A DNA stretch of 64,000 nucleotides. Origin: Pectobacterium cacticida. Lineage in GTDB: Bacteria; Pseudomonadota; Gammaproteobacteria; Enterobacterales; Enterobacteriaceae. Position 1 is the first letter of the stretch, and each line of letters opens with the position of its first letter. The stretch covers positions 2,480,001 through 2,544,000 of the forward strand of contig NZ_CP133656.1 of assembly GCF_036885195.1 (NCBI RefSeq), given 5' to 3'. Under the pieces are notes generated by a model that saw nothing but the letters and a program-made list of their open reading frames with translations, was not told the origin of the DNA and searched no databases. Positions 52,892 through 60,778 of this stretch are shown here, piece after piece. A program made the position numbers and the translations under genes.

Positions 52892-53218
52892 TTAATGATT
52901 ATTTTCACGCAGCATCGCTGTTACCAGTTGTTCGACATCGTGATCATCAAGTCAGGTGATCTTACCCGTCAACAATAACTCTCGGGCAATCTGCCTGGCA
53001 CTGCTTTTCATTCCTTGTTCAATACCTTGCTGAATGCCGCGTTGAATTCCTTCATCGAATCCCATTTTCTGCAATTGTTCTGCAATTGGCATAATATCCT
53101 CCTGACCCGTTGATAGCGGTGCAGCCAGAGCAGCCATGAAATCTGCGGGTTTAGACGTGCTTCCCGTTTGTGCAATATAGAATAGTAGCGAGCGGCGCTG
53201 ACGGTAAAGCGGAAGCGG
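52892..53218 (-). pseudogene. C-terminal relic of an Rpn/YhgA-like recombination-promoting nuclease
   Basis: A single minus-strand frame of 109 codons reads 'PLPLYRQRRSLLFYIAQTG', 'SKPADFMAALAAPLSTGQED', 'IMPIAEQLQKMGFDEGIQRG', 'QQGIEQGMKSSARQIARELL', then an in-frame TGA and a further 19 codons ending at TAA. 'MAALAAPL', 'IAEQLQ' and the charged GxxxG repeats with 'ARQIARELL' match the tail of the Rpn (PDDEXK, transposase_31) family. The catalytic N-terminal two thirds is missing and the frame starts 7 bases from the cobA stop, so the deletion removed the rest. Confidence 0.7.
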
Positions 53219-53224
53219 TTACCG

Positions 53225-54058
53225 TCAGGCAACCTCATGTTTTTCCATCGTCAGCCATGCCGGCATCGCATCAACCCGCAATGCCGCATCGCGACAGAAA
53301 CGCACCACCTCGCCGACCACCAGCAGGCTGGGCGACTGTGGCTGATAGCGTGCCAGCAAGGTTGGTAAGGTGGCCAGCGTTGCGGCCAATAGTCGCTGAT
53401 CGGGTTGCGTACCGCGTTCGATAATCGCCACCGGTGTCTGCCCCGACAGCCCGTGTTCAATCAGACGCTGGCATAGTCGGCTGCTATGACCTAACCCCAT
53501 ATAAAACACCAGCGTTTGCTGAGGATCCGCCAGCGTTGGCCAGTCTAACTGCGGCTCGCCATGCTGTGCATGCCCGGTCACGAAACGTACCGATTGTGCA
53601 CAAGCGCGATGCGTCAGAGGTAACCCCACCGCCGCCGCACAGCCGGTCGCGGCAGTAATCCCCGGCACGACATGGCACACGATCCCAGCCTGCTGCGCAT
53701 ACGCCATCTCTTCGCCGCCGCGACCGAAAATAAACGGGTCGCCGCCCTTGAGACGGATCACCCGCTGCCCGGCCTGCGCCAACTCGACTAACAAGTGGTT
53801 GATTTTATCCTGTGACAGGCGATGACAACCGCGCGTTTTCCCGACATCGATACACAGCGCCTGCTCCGGGACGACATCCATGATCTCGGCCGAAACCAGC
53901 CGATCGTAGACCACCACATCGGCCTGCTGGATAGCCCGCAGCGCCTTCAGCGTCAGCAATTCTGCATCGCCCGGCCCGGCGCCCACGAGCCAGATTTCAC
54001 CGCCGAGTACGGGTTGATGCCGCGCTCCCTGCGCCAATATTGCTTGTATTGCCATCAT
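53225..54058 (-). CDS. cobA: Uroporphyrinogen-III C-methyltransferase
   Basis: A 277-aa SAM-dependent enzyme that methylates uroporphyrinogen III twice to precorrin-2, the first step to sirohaem, the prosthetic group of the nitrite reductase encoded just upstream. Motifs are 'IWLVGAGPGDAELLTLKALRAIQQADVVVYDRLV', 'RVIRLKGGDPFIFGRGGEE', 'VVPGITAATGCAAAVGLPLTHR' and 'TLVFYMGLGH'. Two ATGs are adjacent at 54058 and 54055; GAGGTG lies about five bases before the first. A frame from 54070 is longer but has that ribosome site inside. Part of the nas operon. Confidence 0.93.
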   Translation of the reverse strand: MMAIQAILAQGARHQPVLGGEIWLVGAGPGDAELLTLKALRAIQQADVVVYDRLVSAEIMDVVPEQALCIDVGKTRGCHRLSQDKINHLLVELAQAGQRVIRLKGGDPFIFGRGGEEMAYAQQAGIVCHVVPGITAATGCAAAVGLPLTHRACAQSVRFVTGHAQHGEPQLDWPTLADPQQTLVFYMGLGHSSRLCQRLIEHGLSGQTPVAIIERGTQPDQRLLAATLATLPTLLARYQPQSPSLLVVGEVVRFCRDAALRVDAMPAWLTMEKHEVA

Positions 54059-54069
54059 GTCACACCTCA

Positions 54070-54171
54070 TTACGCCGTGGCGCTCAACCTGATTTTTGCC
54101 AATTCATTAACCGTTATCGCCGCCCGCCGCCGCCACAATAGGGGCACGTTGTCCGACAGACGTGTGTTCAT
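54070..54171 (-). other. 33-codon frame at the position expected for nasA
   Basis: Between the nitrite reductase stop and cobA, an ATG five bases after nasB opens a 33-codon frame (MNTRLSDNVPLLWRRRAAIT..., ending in LSATA) that stops 11 bases before the cobA ATG. It has no recognisable domain. In comparable nas operons the nitrate reductase gene sits in this region, so this may be a deletion scar or simply spacer. Not a supported gene. Confidence 0.3.
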
Positions 54172-54176
54172 GATGC

Positions 54177-57107
54177 TTACGCCATAGTCGTCTCTGCCCG
54201 TTCGGCACGTTCCGGCACCGCTAGCGGTTGACTACATACCCAAATCTCGTCGTTTTCTACGCGCACCGGCCAGACACGCACGGACAACGTGCTATCGTCC
54301 GGGCTTACGCCATCCCTCAGCCTGAAGCGTTTTTTATATAATGGAGAAATCACCACCGCTTCGCCCGCCACATCACCGATCAACCCTCGCGCCAACACAT
54401 TCGCCCCGCTGCCCGGTTCATGATTCTCCAGCGCGTACACCTGCTGCTCGCTACCCGGCAGATGGAATAGCGCGATTTGCTGTTGCCCAAGGCGTGCTGC
54501 CATACCGGCATAACGCGGAATATCCCTCAGCGTCGCCACCCGTACCCATTCCGCTTCATGTGCCGTGGGCTTCAGCGCAACCGGTTCTGGCGATACCGCT
54601 TTCTCATGATCCTGTGCCGGGCGAATCTGTCCACGCTCTGGCACCATCACTACCGCTTCATCCGGGCTATCGCTGTTCAGAAAACCGCGGAACAATGCCA
54701 GACGTTCCGGGCTTTCCAGTGTGGTATGCCATTCGCACTGGTAAGTTTCCACCACACGCTGCATCTCTTGATCCAATTCTTCGCCAATATGCAGGCTGTC
54801 TTCCAGAATCACCTGGCGCAAATAGTCGATACCACCTTCCAGATTATCCATCCAGGTACTGGTACGTTGCAGGCGATCGGCGGTACGGATATAGAACATC
54901 AAGACCCGGTCGATGGTACGCAGCAGGGTAGCGGTATCCAGATCGCTGGCGAAGAGATCCGCATGGCGCGGCTTCATGCCGCCATTGCCGCACACGTAGA
55001 GATTCCAACCTTTATCTGTGGCAATCACGCCGATATCTTTACTCTGCGCTTCTGCACACTCTCGGGTGCAGCCAGACACCGCCATTTTGATCTTATGCGG
55101 CGAACGCAGCCCTTTGTAACGGTGTTCCAGTTGAATCGCCAACCCGGTGGAATCCTGTACGCCGTAGCGGCACCAGGTCGATCCCACGCAGGATTTTACG
55201 GTACGCAACGATTTGCCGTAGGCATGGCCGGTTTCGAATCCGGCTTCAATCAGTTCACGCCAGATCGCCGGCAGTTGTTCCAATCGCGCACCGAATAAAT
55301 CCACCCGCTGGCCGCCAGTGATCTTGGTATATAGGTTGTAGCGTTGCGCCACCTGGCCGATAGCGATCAACCCCGCTGGCGTAATTTCTCCCGCTGGGAT
55401 GCGCGGTACCACGGAGTACGTGCCATCTTTTTGGATATTGGCAAAGAAACGATCGTTGGTGTCCTGTAATGGCAAATGCTGCGGCTGTAACAGGTAATCA
55501 TTCCAACAAGAGGCCAGCATCGATCCCACCAGCGGCTTACACACTTCGCAGCCCAGCCCGTGGCCATAACGCTCAAGCAGGCTGTCGAATGAACGGATTT
55601 CATGCACGCGGATCAGGTGATATAGCTCCTGACGTGAATAGGCGAAGTGCTCGCAAACATCTTTTTTCACCTCAACGCCCAACTGCGTCAGTTCATATTC
55701 CATCACCTGTTTAAGCAGCGGCACACAGCCGCCACAGCCGGTCCCCGCCTTAGTGCAGGTTTTTAGCGCGCCAAGTTCGCTGCAACCGCCTGCCACCGCG
55801 GCCGAAATATCGCCTTTGCTGACGTTATGGCAGGAACAGATCTGGGCGCTGGCCGGTAACGCCGCCACGCCCAGTCCTTTCGGCGCATCACCAGAACGCG
55901 CCGGTAGAATCAGCCCTTCCGGCTGTGCAGGCAACGGCATCGCGTTGAGCATCATTTGCAACAGCGTGCTGTAATCGCTACTGTCGCCAACCAGCACGGC
56001 ACCTAACAGCTGCTTACCATCGGCGGAAACCACTATTTTTTTGTAGATTTCGTTCGGGCCGTCCGTCCACTGGTAGCTTTGGCTTCCCGCCGTGCGTCCG
56101 TGCGCATCGCCAATTGAGGCCACGTCAACGCCCAGGAGTTTTAGCTTGGTGCTCATGTCTGCGCCGGTAAACGGCGTGTCGCGCTGCGCCAGCGTATCGG
56201 CCACGCTACGCGCCATCTGGTAGCCCGGCGCCACAAGGCCAAAAATTTGGCCTTGCCACAACGCGCATTCGCCGATGGCGAAGATCGCCTTATCGGAGGT
56301 TTGGCAATGGTCATCAATCACAATGCCGCCGCGGGGCCCCTTCGCTAAATCACAACTATCCGCCAGTTTGTCACGCGGGCGAATCCCGGCGGAAAACAGC
56401 ACCAAATCGGTTTCCAGTACGCTGCCGTCAGCAAAGCAGAGGCGATGCAACGCCTGCTCGCCGTCGGTAATTTCCCGTGTTTCTTTGCTGACGTGAATCT
56501 GTACGCCCAGCGCATCAATCTTGCGTCGCAGCATGGCGGCGCCGCCGTCATCCAACTGTACCGCCATCAGGCGTGGCGCAAACTCCACCACATGGGTCTC
56601 CAGCCCCAATTGACGCAGCGCGTTGGCGGCCTCCAGCCCCAGCAAGCCGCCGCCAATCACCACGCCGGATGTCGCTTTTTTCGCCTGTGCCGCAATCGCG
56701 TCCAGATCGTCTAACGTGCGATACACCAGACAGCCGGGACGCGTGTTACCGGGAATCGGCGGAACAAACGCATAAGAGCCCGTCGCCAGCACCAGCTTGT
56801 CGTAAGCGGTTTCCCTACCCTGCGCATCACACACACACTGGCGTTCGCGATCGATCGCCACGATCTCGCAACCACGGCGCAATTCAATACCGCTCTCGGC
56901 GAAAAAGCCCGCTTTTACCAGAGACAGCGAGGCGGCGCTGCGCCCGGAAAAATATTCAGACAGATGGACACGATCGTAAGCCTCATGCCGTTCTTCACCG
57001 AAAACCACGATGTGATAATGCTGGTGCAGTTCGCGCTCGACCAATTGTTCAAGAAAATAGTGACCGACCATACCGTGGCCGACAACCACTAAAATAGGTT
57101 TACTCAT
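54177..57107 (-). CDS. nasB: Assimilatory NAD(P)H-nitrite reductase, NirB-NirD fusion
   Basis: A 976-aa cytosolic enzyme reducing nitrite to ammonia. The ATG at 57107 gives 'MSKPILVVVGHGMVGHYFLEQL'; the frame upstream lacks similarity. Order: FAD/NAD(P) oxidoreductase (1-400, second dinucleotide site 'GVVIGGGLLGLEAANAL'); BFD-like [2Fe-2S] domain with Cys424, 426, 458 and 461; nitrite/sulfite reductase ferredoxin-like half-domain ('KDGTYSVVPRIPAGEITP'); sirohaem/[4Fe-4S] domain with Cys640, 646, 680 and 684; and a C-terminal (about 855-970) NirD-type Rieske-like fold without Cys/His ligands. E. coli NirB is about 847 aa with NirD separate. Klebsiella NasB is long like this one. Cotranscribed with the importer and cobA. 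Confidence 0.94.
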   Translation of the reverse strand: MSKPILVVVGHGMVGHYFLEQLVERELHQHYHIVVFGEERHEAYDRVHLSEYFSGRSAASLSLVKAGFFAESGIELRRGCEIVAIDRERQCVCDAQGRETAYDKLVLATGSYAFVPPIPGNTRPGCLVYRTLDDLDAIAAQAKKATSGVVIGGGLLGLEAANALRQLGLETHVVEFAPRLMAVQLDDGGAAMLRRKIDALGVQIHVSKETREITDGEQALHRLCFADGSVLETDLVLFSAGIRPRDKLADSCDLAKGPRGGIVIDDHCQTSDKAIFAIGECALWQGQIFGLVAPGYQMARSVADTLAQRDTPFTGADMSTKLKLLGVDVASIGDAHGRTAGSQSYQWTDGPNEIYKKIVVSADGKQLLGAVLVGDSSDYSTLLQMMLNAMPLPAQPEGLILPARSGDAPKGLGVAALPASAQICSCHNVSKGDISAAVAGGCSELGALKTCTKAGTGCGGCVPLLKQVMEYELTQLGVEVKKDVCEHFAYSRQELYHLIRVHEIRSFDSLLERYGHGLGCEVCKPLVGSMLASCWNDYLLQPQHLPLQDTNDRFFANIQKDGTYSVVPRIPAGEITPAGLIAIGQVAQRYNLYTKITGGQRVDLFGARLEQLPAIWRELIEAGFETGHAYGKSLRTVKSCVGSTWCRYGVQDSTGLAIQLEHRYKGLRSPHKIKMAVSGCTRECAEAQSKDIGVIATDKGWNLYVCGNGGMKPRHADLFASDLDTATLLRTIDRVLMFYIRTADRLQRTSTWMDNLEGGIDYLRQVILEDSLHIGEELDQEMQRVVETYQCEWHTTLESPERLALFRGFLNSDSPDEAVVMVPERGQIRPAQDHEKAVSPEPVALKPTAHEAEWVRVATLRDIPRYAGMAARLGQQQIALFHLPGSEQQVYALENHEPGSGANVLARGLIGDVAGEAVVISPLYKKRFRLRDGVSPDDSTLSVRVWPVRVENDEIWVCSQPLAVPERAERAETTMA

Positions 57108-57286
57108 GACAGAAATCCTTACAGCTTCAGACCGTACGTCAGAATCAGGAGAAGAAAGGCCAAACAACGGCAATGATCCAATAACGCATCACAGCAAGTT
57201 GTCGCCGCGTCGCGACGAAGCGTGCGCTCGCCATCCCATTGCCAATCACCATCAGATGCGGTTTCATCATCGTTCTCGTCCTGCCA

Positions 57287-58081
57287 TCAGGCGGCTTTAG
57301 GCTGTTTTTCATAGAGGAAATGCAATACCTGCTGGCGATACTGGTGGTAACGCGGATCGTCGGCCAGCGCAATGCGTGAACGCGGGCGTTCCAGCGTGAC
57401 CGTCATGATTTCACCGACCGTCGCCGCCGGGCCGTTGGTCATCATCAGCACACGATCCGACAGCAGCACCGCCTCATCCACATCGTGTGTAATCAGTACA
57501 ATCGTGGTGTGCAACCGCTGCTGGATCGCCATCACAGCATCCTGGAGGTGCGCGCGCGTCAACGCATCCAACGCGCCGAACGGTTCATCCATTAACAGCA
57601 CTTTCGGCTTCATCGCCAACGCGCGGGCGATCCCCACACGCTGCTTCATCCCGCCGGAGATTTCATTCGGGCGCTTATGCTGCGCGTGCTCCATGTGTAC
57701 CAGTTCTAGGTTGTGCATGATCCACTCATGCATTTCGCGTTTGTCCATCTGCCCGCGAAAGACCTGGCGTACCGCCAACGCCACGTTTTCATACGTGGTC
57801 AGCCACGGCAGCAGCGAATGGTTCTGAAACACCACGCCGCGCTCTGGCCCCGGCCCGTCGATTTCACGGTTGTCGCACAGCAGGCCGCCGCTGCTCGGCA
57901 GCGTCAGACCGGCGATCAGGTTCAATAACGTCGATTTACCGCAGCCGGAATGGCCGATCAGGCTGATCGTCTCACCGGTGTGAATATCAAAATCTACCTG
58001 ATCCAGCGCCAGAAACTCACCGCTGGCGGTGTTAAAACGCTGGCTCACCTTCTGCACTTGAATAATTGGGGTTGTACGCAT
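57287..58081 (-). CDS. nasD: Nitrate ABC importer ATPase
   Basis: A 264-aa ATPase of the NrtD/SsuB/TauB group. The ATG at 58081 has AAGGAG six bases upstream; a frame from 58123 runs into the permease gene. Walker A 'IGHSGCGKST', Q-loop 'VFQNHSLLPWLTTYENV', signature 'EISGGMKQRVGIARAL', Walker B 'VLLMDEPFGALDALT', switch 'LITHDVDEA'. It energises import of nitrate/nitrite with NasE and NasF. A 179-base gap with no supported gene separates it from nasB. Confidence 0.93.
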   Translation of the reverse strand: MRTTPIIQVQKVSQRFNTASGEFLALDQVDFDIHTGETISLIGHSGCGKSTLLNLIAGLTLPSSGGLLCDNREIDGPGPERGVVFQNHSLLPWLTTYENVALAVRQVFRGQMDKREMHEWIMHNLELVHMEHAQHKRPNEISGGMKQRVGIARALAMKPKVLLMDEPFGALDALTRAHLQDAVMAIQQRLHTTIVLITHDVDEAVLLSDRVLMMTNGPAATVGEIMTVTLERPRSRIALADDPRYHQYRQQVLHFLYEKQPKAA

Positions 58082-58091
58082 CGTCGACTCC

Positions 58092-59000
58092 TTAGCGATC
58101 GTCATAGCTGAAACGGTTAGCAATCCACACCAGCCCCTGCTCCAGCAGCAGACCGATCACACCAATCACCACGATGGCGATGATGATATTTTCCACATTC
58201 AGGTTGTTCCATTCGTTCCAAATCCAGAAGCCGATACCAACGCCGCCCGTCAACATTTCCGCTGCCACAATCACCAGCCAGGCAATGCCTATCGACAGCC
58301 GTACGCCGGTGAGAATGTTAGGCAACACCGCAGGCAGCAAAATTTTACGCATGATGGCGAATTCAGAGAGTTTCAGTACGCGGGCCACGTTCAGGTAATC
58401 CTGCGGAATACGGCGCACGCCTTCGGCGGTATTGAGGATCATTGGCCAGATAGAACAGATAAAAATAGTCCAGGTGGATGCGGGTTCCGCACGTTGGAAC
58501 AGCAGTAACCCGATAGGCAGCCATGCCAGTGGGCTGACCGGACGCAGCAGCGCAATAATGGGGTTCAGCATATTGGCCAGAAAAGTAAAACGACCAATCA
58601 GGAAGCCTGCGGGAATCCCAACCAACGCCGCCAGTCCAAAGCCAATCCCCACGCGTTGCAGCGACGCCAAAACATTCCAACCGATCCCCTGGTCGTTCGG
58701 CCCGGCAATATAAAACGGATCGGCAAACAGGCTGAGCGCGGCAAGCCAGGTCGCCCATGGTGTCGGGAAATTGTCGCTGTTGAGCGCGGCGATTTGCCAG
58801 ACCGCGACCAATAACCCTAGCCCCAGCACCGCGGCAAAAAAGGACTGAAACAGCTTACGCAGCGCCGGGCGATGGGTAAAAGCGGGTACTTTCGCAGGCG
58901 TCGCCGGTTTGGTTGGCAGCGACATAATTTCAGCGCCATGCGTGGTTTCCACGGCGTTATCCACCGTCATCGGAATACTGTGTGCCTGGTTTTTCATCAT
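58092..59000 (-). CDS. nasE: Nitrate ABC importer permease
   Basis: A 302-aa inner-membrane permease of the NrtB/SsuC family, starting at ATGATG (59000/58997, GAGG close upstream). It has a long cytosolic N-terminus, then six membrane segments, 'FPTPWATWLAALSLFADPFY', 'LQRVGIGFGLAALVGIPAGFLIG' and the EAA loop 'RVLKLSEFAIMRKILLPAVLPNILTGVRLSIGIAWL'. Ten bases separate it from nasD and nine from nasF. Confidence 0.93.
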   Translation of the reverse strand: MMKNQAHSIPMTVDNAVETTHGAEIMSLPTKPATPAKVPAFTHRPALRKLFQSFFAAVLGLGLLVAVWQIAALNSDNFPTPWATWLAALSLFADPFYIAGPNDQGIGWNVLASLQRVGIGFGLAALVGIPAGFLIGRFTFLANMLNPIIALLRPVSPLAWLPIGLLLFQRAEPASTWTIFICSIWPMILNTAEGVRRIPQDYLNVARVLKLSEFAIMRKILLPAVLPNILTGVRLSIGIAWLVIVAAEMLTGGVGIGFWIWNEWNNLNVENIIIAIVVIGVIGLLLEQGLVWIANRFSYDDR

Positions 59001-59009
59001 CGACCTCGC

Positions 59010-60299
59010 CTATTTCTTCACGCTAAAACGGTTGGCATAACCCGCCGGATCGCTGCCATCCCAACGGATACCGTCGATGAGCACGCTGCTGCGCATGTCG
59101 CTGCCCGGCAACGGTACATTTCCTACGGTTTCCGCCGCCTGTTTATAGATATCAATTCGATTTACCTGTTTCGCGACGGCCAGATAGTCTGGATCGGCGG
59201 TCAGTAAGCCCCAGCGTTTATGCTGTGTGAGGAACCACATCCCGTCGGACAGATAGGGATAGTTGACGGCGCCGTCGTGGTAGAAACGCATCGCGTGGTC
59301 GTCTTGCCAGCGTTTTCCCAGACCGTTTTCGTACTGACCGAGCATGCGTCCGACAATCGTTGCTTCTTTGGCATTGATGTAAGCGCGTCCGGCAATCACC
59401 CCTGCCGTCTCGCGACGGTTGTCATCTGAAGCATCTATCCAGCGTGAGGCATCGAGGATCGCGGCGGTCAGCGCGCGGGCGCTATGGGGGTTGGCGCTCA
59501 CCCAGTCGGCTCGTGTTCCCAATACTTTTTCCGGGTGATCCGGCCAAATTTCTTGCGAGGTGGCGGCGGTAAAACCAATTTTTTCGCTGATGGCACGCTG
59601 GTTCCACGGTTCACCGACGCAATAACCGACCATGTTGCCAATCTTCATATTCATCACCATCTGCGGCGGCGGCACCACGACGGTGCGAACGTCATTCAGT
59701 GGATGAATGCCGGCGGAGGCCAGCCAGTAATAGAGCCACATAGCGTGTGTGCCAGTCGGGAAGGTTTGTGCAAAGGTGTAGGTGCCTGCCGGGCTGGCGG
59801 CGATATGTTTTTGTAGTGCAGCGAGATCGGTCACATTGTCTGACCGCAGTTGGTTCGCCAGCGTGATCCCTTGTCCATTTTGACTCAGGGTCATCAGTGA
59901 CGCCATGTTGCTCTGCGCGCCTGACAGCCCCATTTGCAGGCCGTACAGTTGCCCGTACAGGATGTGGGCGGCATCTAATTCACCTGATACCAGTTTGTCA
60001 CGTACCGCCGCCCAACTGGCTTCTTTGCTGGGTATGATAGTAATGCCGTATTTTTTATCGAAACCTTTGACGGCTGCCATGACGACGGAAGCGCAGTCCG
60101 TGAGCGGAATGAAGCCAACCCGAATTTCCTTTTTCTCCGGCGCGTCAGAACCCGCCGCCCAGGCGCTATTCATCACACCAGACAGCATTAGGCTGCCTCC
60201 CAATGCGGCGCTCCCCAAAAGAAATTGACGGCGAGAGACGGTCATGCTCTTTGTTTTGGAATCACTGGTTTTGGAATCACTGGTTTTGGAATCACTCAT
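59010..60299 (-). CDS. nasF: Nitrate-binding protein, Tat-exported
   Basis: A 429-aa NrtA/SsuA-like periplasmic nitrate-binding protein. A twin-arginine motif (SRRQFL, Arg23-Arg24) precedes a hydrophobic stretch ending in 'AWA', so export is via Tat. Family stretches are 'VRVGFIPLTDCASVVMAAVKGFDKKYGI'-like (here 'IRVGFIPLTDCASVVMA'), 'TFAQTFPTGTHAMWLYYWLASAGIHP' and 'GYCVGEPWNQRAI'. The ATG at 60299 has AAAGG eight bases before it. An in-frame ATG just before the Arg pair is possible. Between them the N-terminus is three copies of SDSKT encoded by a 15-bp tandem repeat. First gene of the nas operon. Confidence 0.93.
   Translation of the reverse strand: MSDSKTSDSKTSDSKTKSMTVSRRQFLLGSAALGGSLMLSGVMNSAWAAGSDAPEKKEIRVGFIPLTDCASVVMAAVKGFDKKYGITIIPSKEASWAAVRDKLVSGELDAAHILYGQLYGLQMGLSGAQSNMASLMTLSQNGQGITLANQLRSDNVTDLAALQKHIAASPAGTYTFAQTFPTGTHAMWLYYWLASAGIHPLNDVRTVVVPPPQMVMNMKIGNMVGYCVGEPWNQRAISEKIGFTAATSQEIWPDHPEKVLGTRADWVSANPHSARALTAAILDASRWIDASDDNRRETAGVIAGRAYINAKEATIVGRMLGQYENGLGKRWQDDHAMRFYHDGAVNYPYLSDGMWFLTQHKRWGLLTADPDYLAVAKQVNRIDIYKQAAETVGNVPLPGSDMRSSVLIDGIRWDGSDPAGYANRFSVKK
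60253..60296 (-). repeat. 15-bp minisatellite in the 5' end of nasF (three SDSKT units)
   Basis: GTTTTGGAATCACTG repeats at 60253, 60268 and 60283 (the third copy one base short). Being a multiple of three, copy changes keep frame and alter only the length of the Ser-Asp-Ser-Lys-Thr tract before the Tat signal. Confidence 0.92.
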
Positions 60300-60337
60300 C
60301 AACGACACCTTTGCGTATAAAACGCTTTTTAGAGGGT

Positions 60338-60392
60338 AAAAAAAACGGCGTCCATAAACCCGTGCTGAATCTGCACGCTTATGGACGCCGTT
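60338..60392 (-). terminator. Leader terminator of the nas operon (target of NasR antitermination)
   Basis: In the minus-strand transcript, AACGGCGTCCATAA pairs with TTATGGACGCCGTT, with an inner GTGC/GCAC stem, followed by eight U. This very strong intrinsic terminator lies before the first gene, 39 bases upstream of the nasF ATG, as in the Klebsiella nasF leader where NasR with nitrate or nitrite suppresses it. Confidence 0.93.
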
Positions 60393-60406
60393 ATCCGATT
60401 AACACC

Positions 60407-60430
60407 TTTCGCACCGCCATTGGCCCGAAA
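60407..60430 (-). promoter_or_regulatory. ANTAR-type hexaloop hairpin in the nasF leader
   Basis: The minus-strand RNA TTTCGGGCC / GGTGCGAAA forms a 9-bp stem (one G-G mismatch, one G-U) with the hexaloop AATGGC. ANTAR proteins recognise hexaloops with A at position 1 and G at position 4, both present. It lies 14 bases before the leader terminator, so it is the likely NasR binding element. A second upstream hairpin expected for the motif was not clear. Confidence 0.65.
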
Positions 60431-60464
60431 CGCATTATCAATGTTAGGTTGTTGCTAGTGAGTT

Positions 60465-60482
60465 AAAGCAAGGTTTGTGCCA
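60465..60482 (-). promoter_or_regulatory. Sigma54 promoter of the nas operon
   Basis: On the minus strand TGGCACAAACCTTGCTTT matches the -24/-12 consensus TGGCAC-N5-TTGCW perfectly. Predicted start near 60456, giving a leader of about 155 bases before nasF. Sigma54 use implies NtrC (nitrogen-limitation) activation. I could not pick out convincing NtrC sites in 60483-60778, which otherwise shows no gene. Confidence 0.88.
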
Positions 60483-60778
60483 GCTATCACAATTTTACGT
60501 ATTATCGCGCGGGGTTGTTTAATCGAGAAGTGAACTGAAATTTCGGTAACCACATGTAAATTATGAGGATTATTCCGCGCCAGAGAATATTGCCATTTCT
60601 ATGCTACGCCATAGCACGCGCCCGATACGGGGCGCTCAATCGTCGCCGCCCCGTGACCCGTGGGTTTTGCGCGAGAAACCACGCCACTCCGTCAGTGACT
60701 TCATGATGTCCCCTCTCACAAGACGGCGTCTTGCACCGCTAGCAAGCAGAACACGCACAGTTTGTGTGCATATACCTC

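Noticed and set aside
60483..60778. NtrC enhancer sites expected for the sigma54 promoter
   Set aside because: No pair of TGCAC-N5-GGTGCA-like sites could be picked out by eye; distant or weak sites cannot be excluded.
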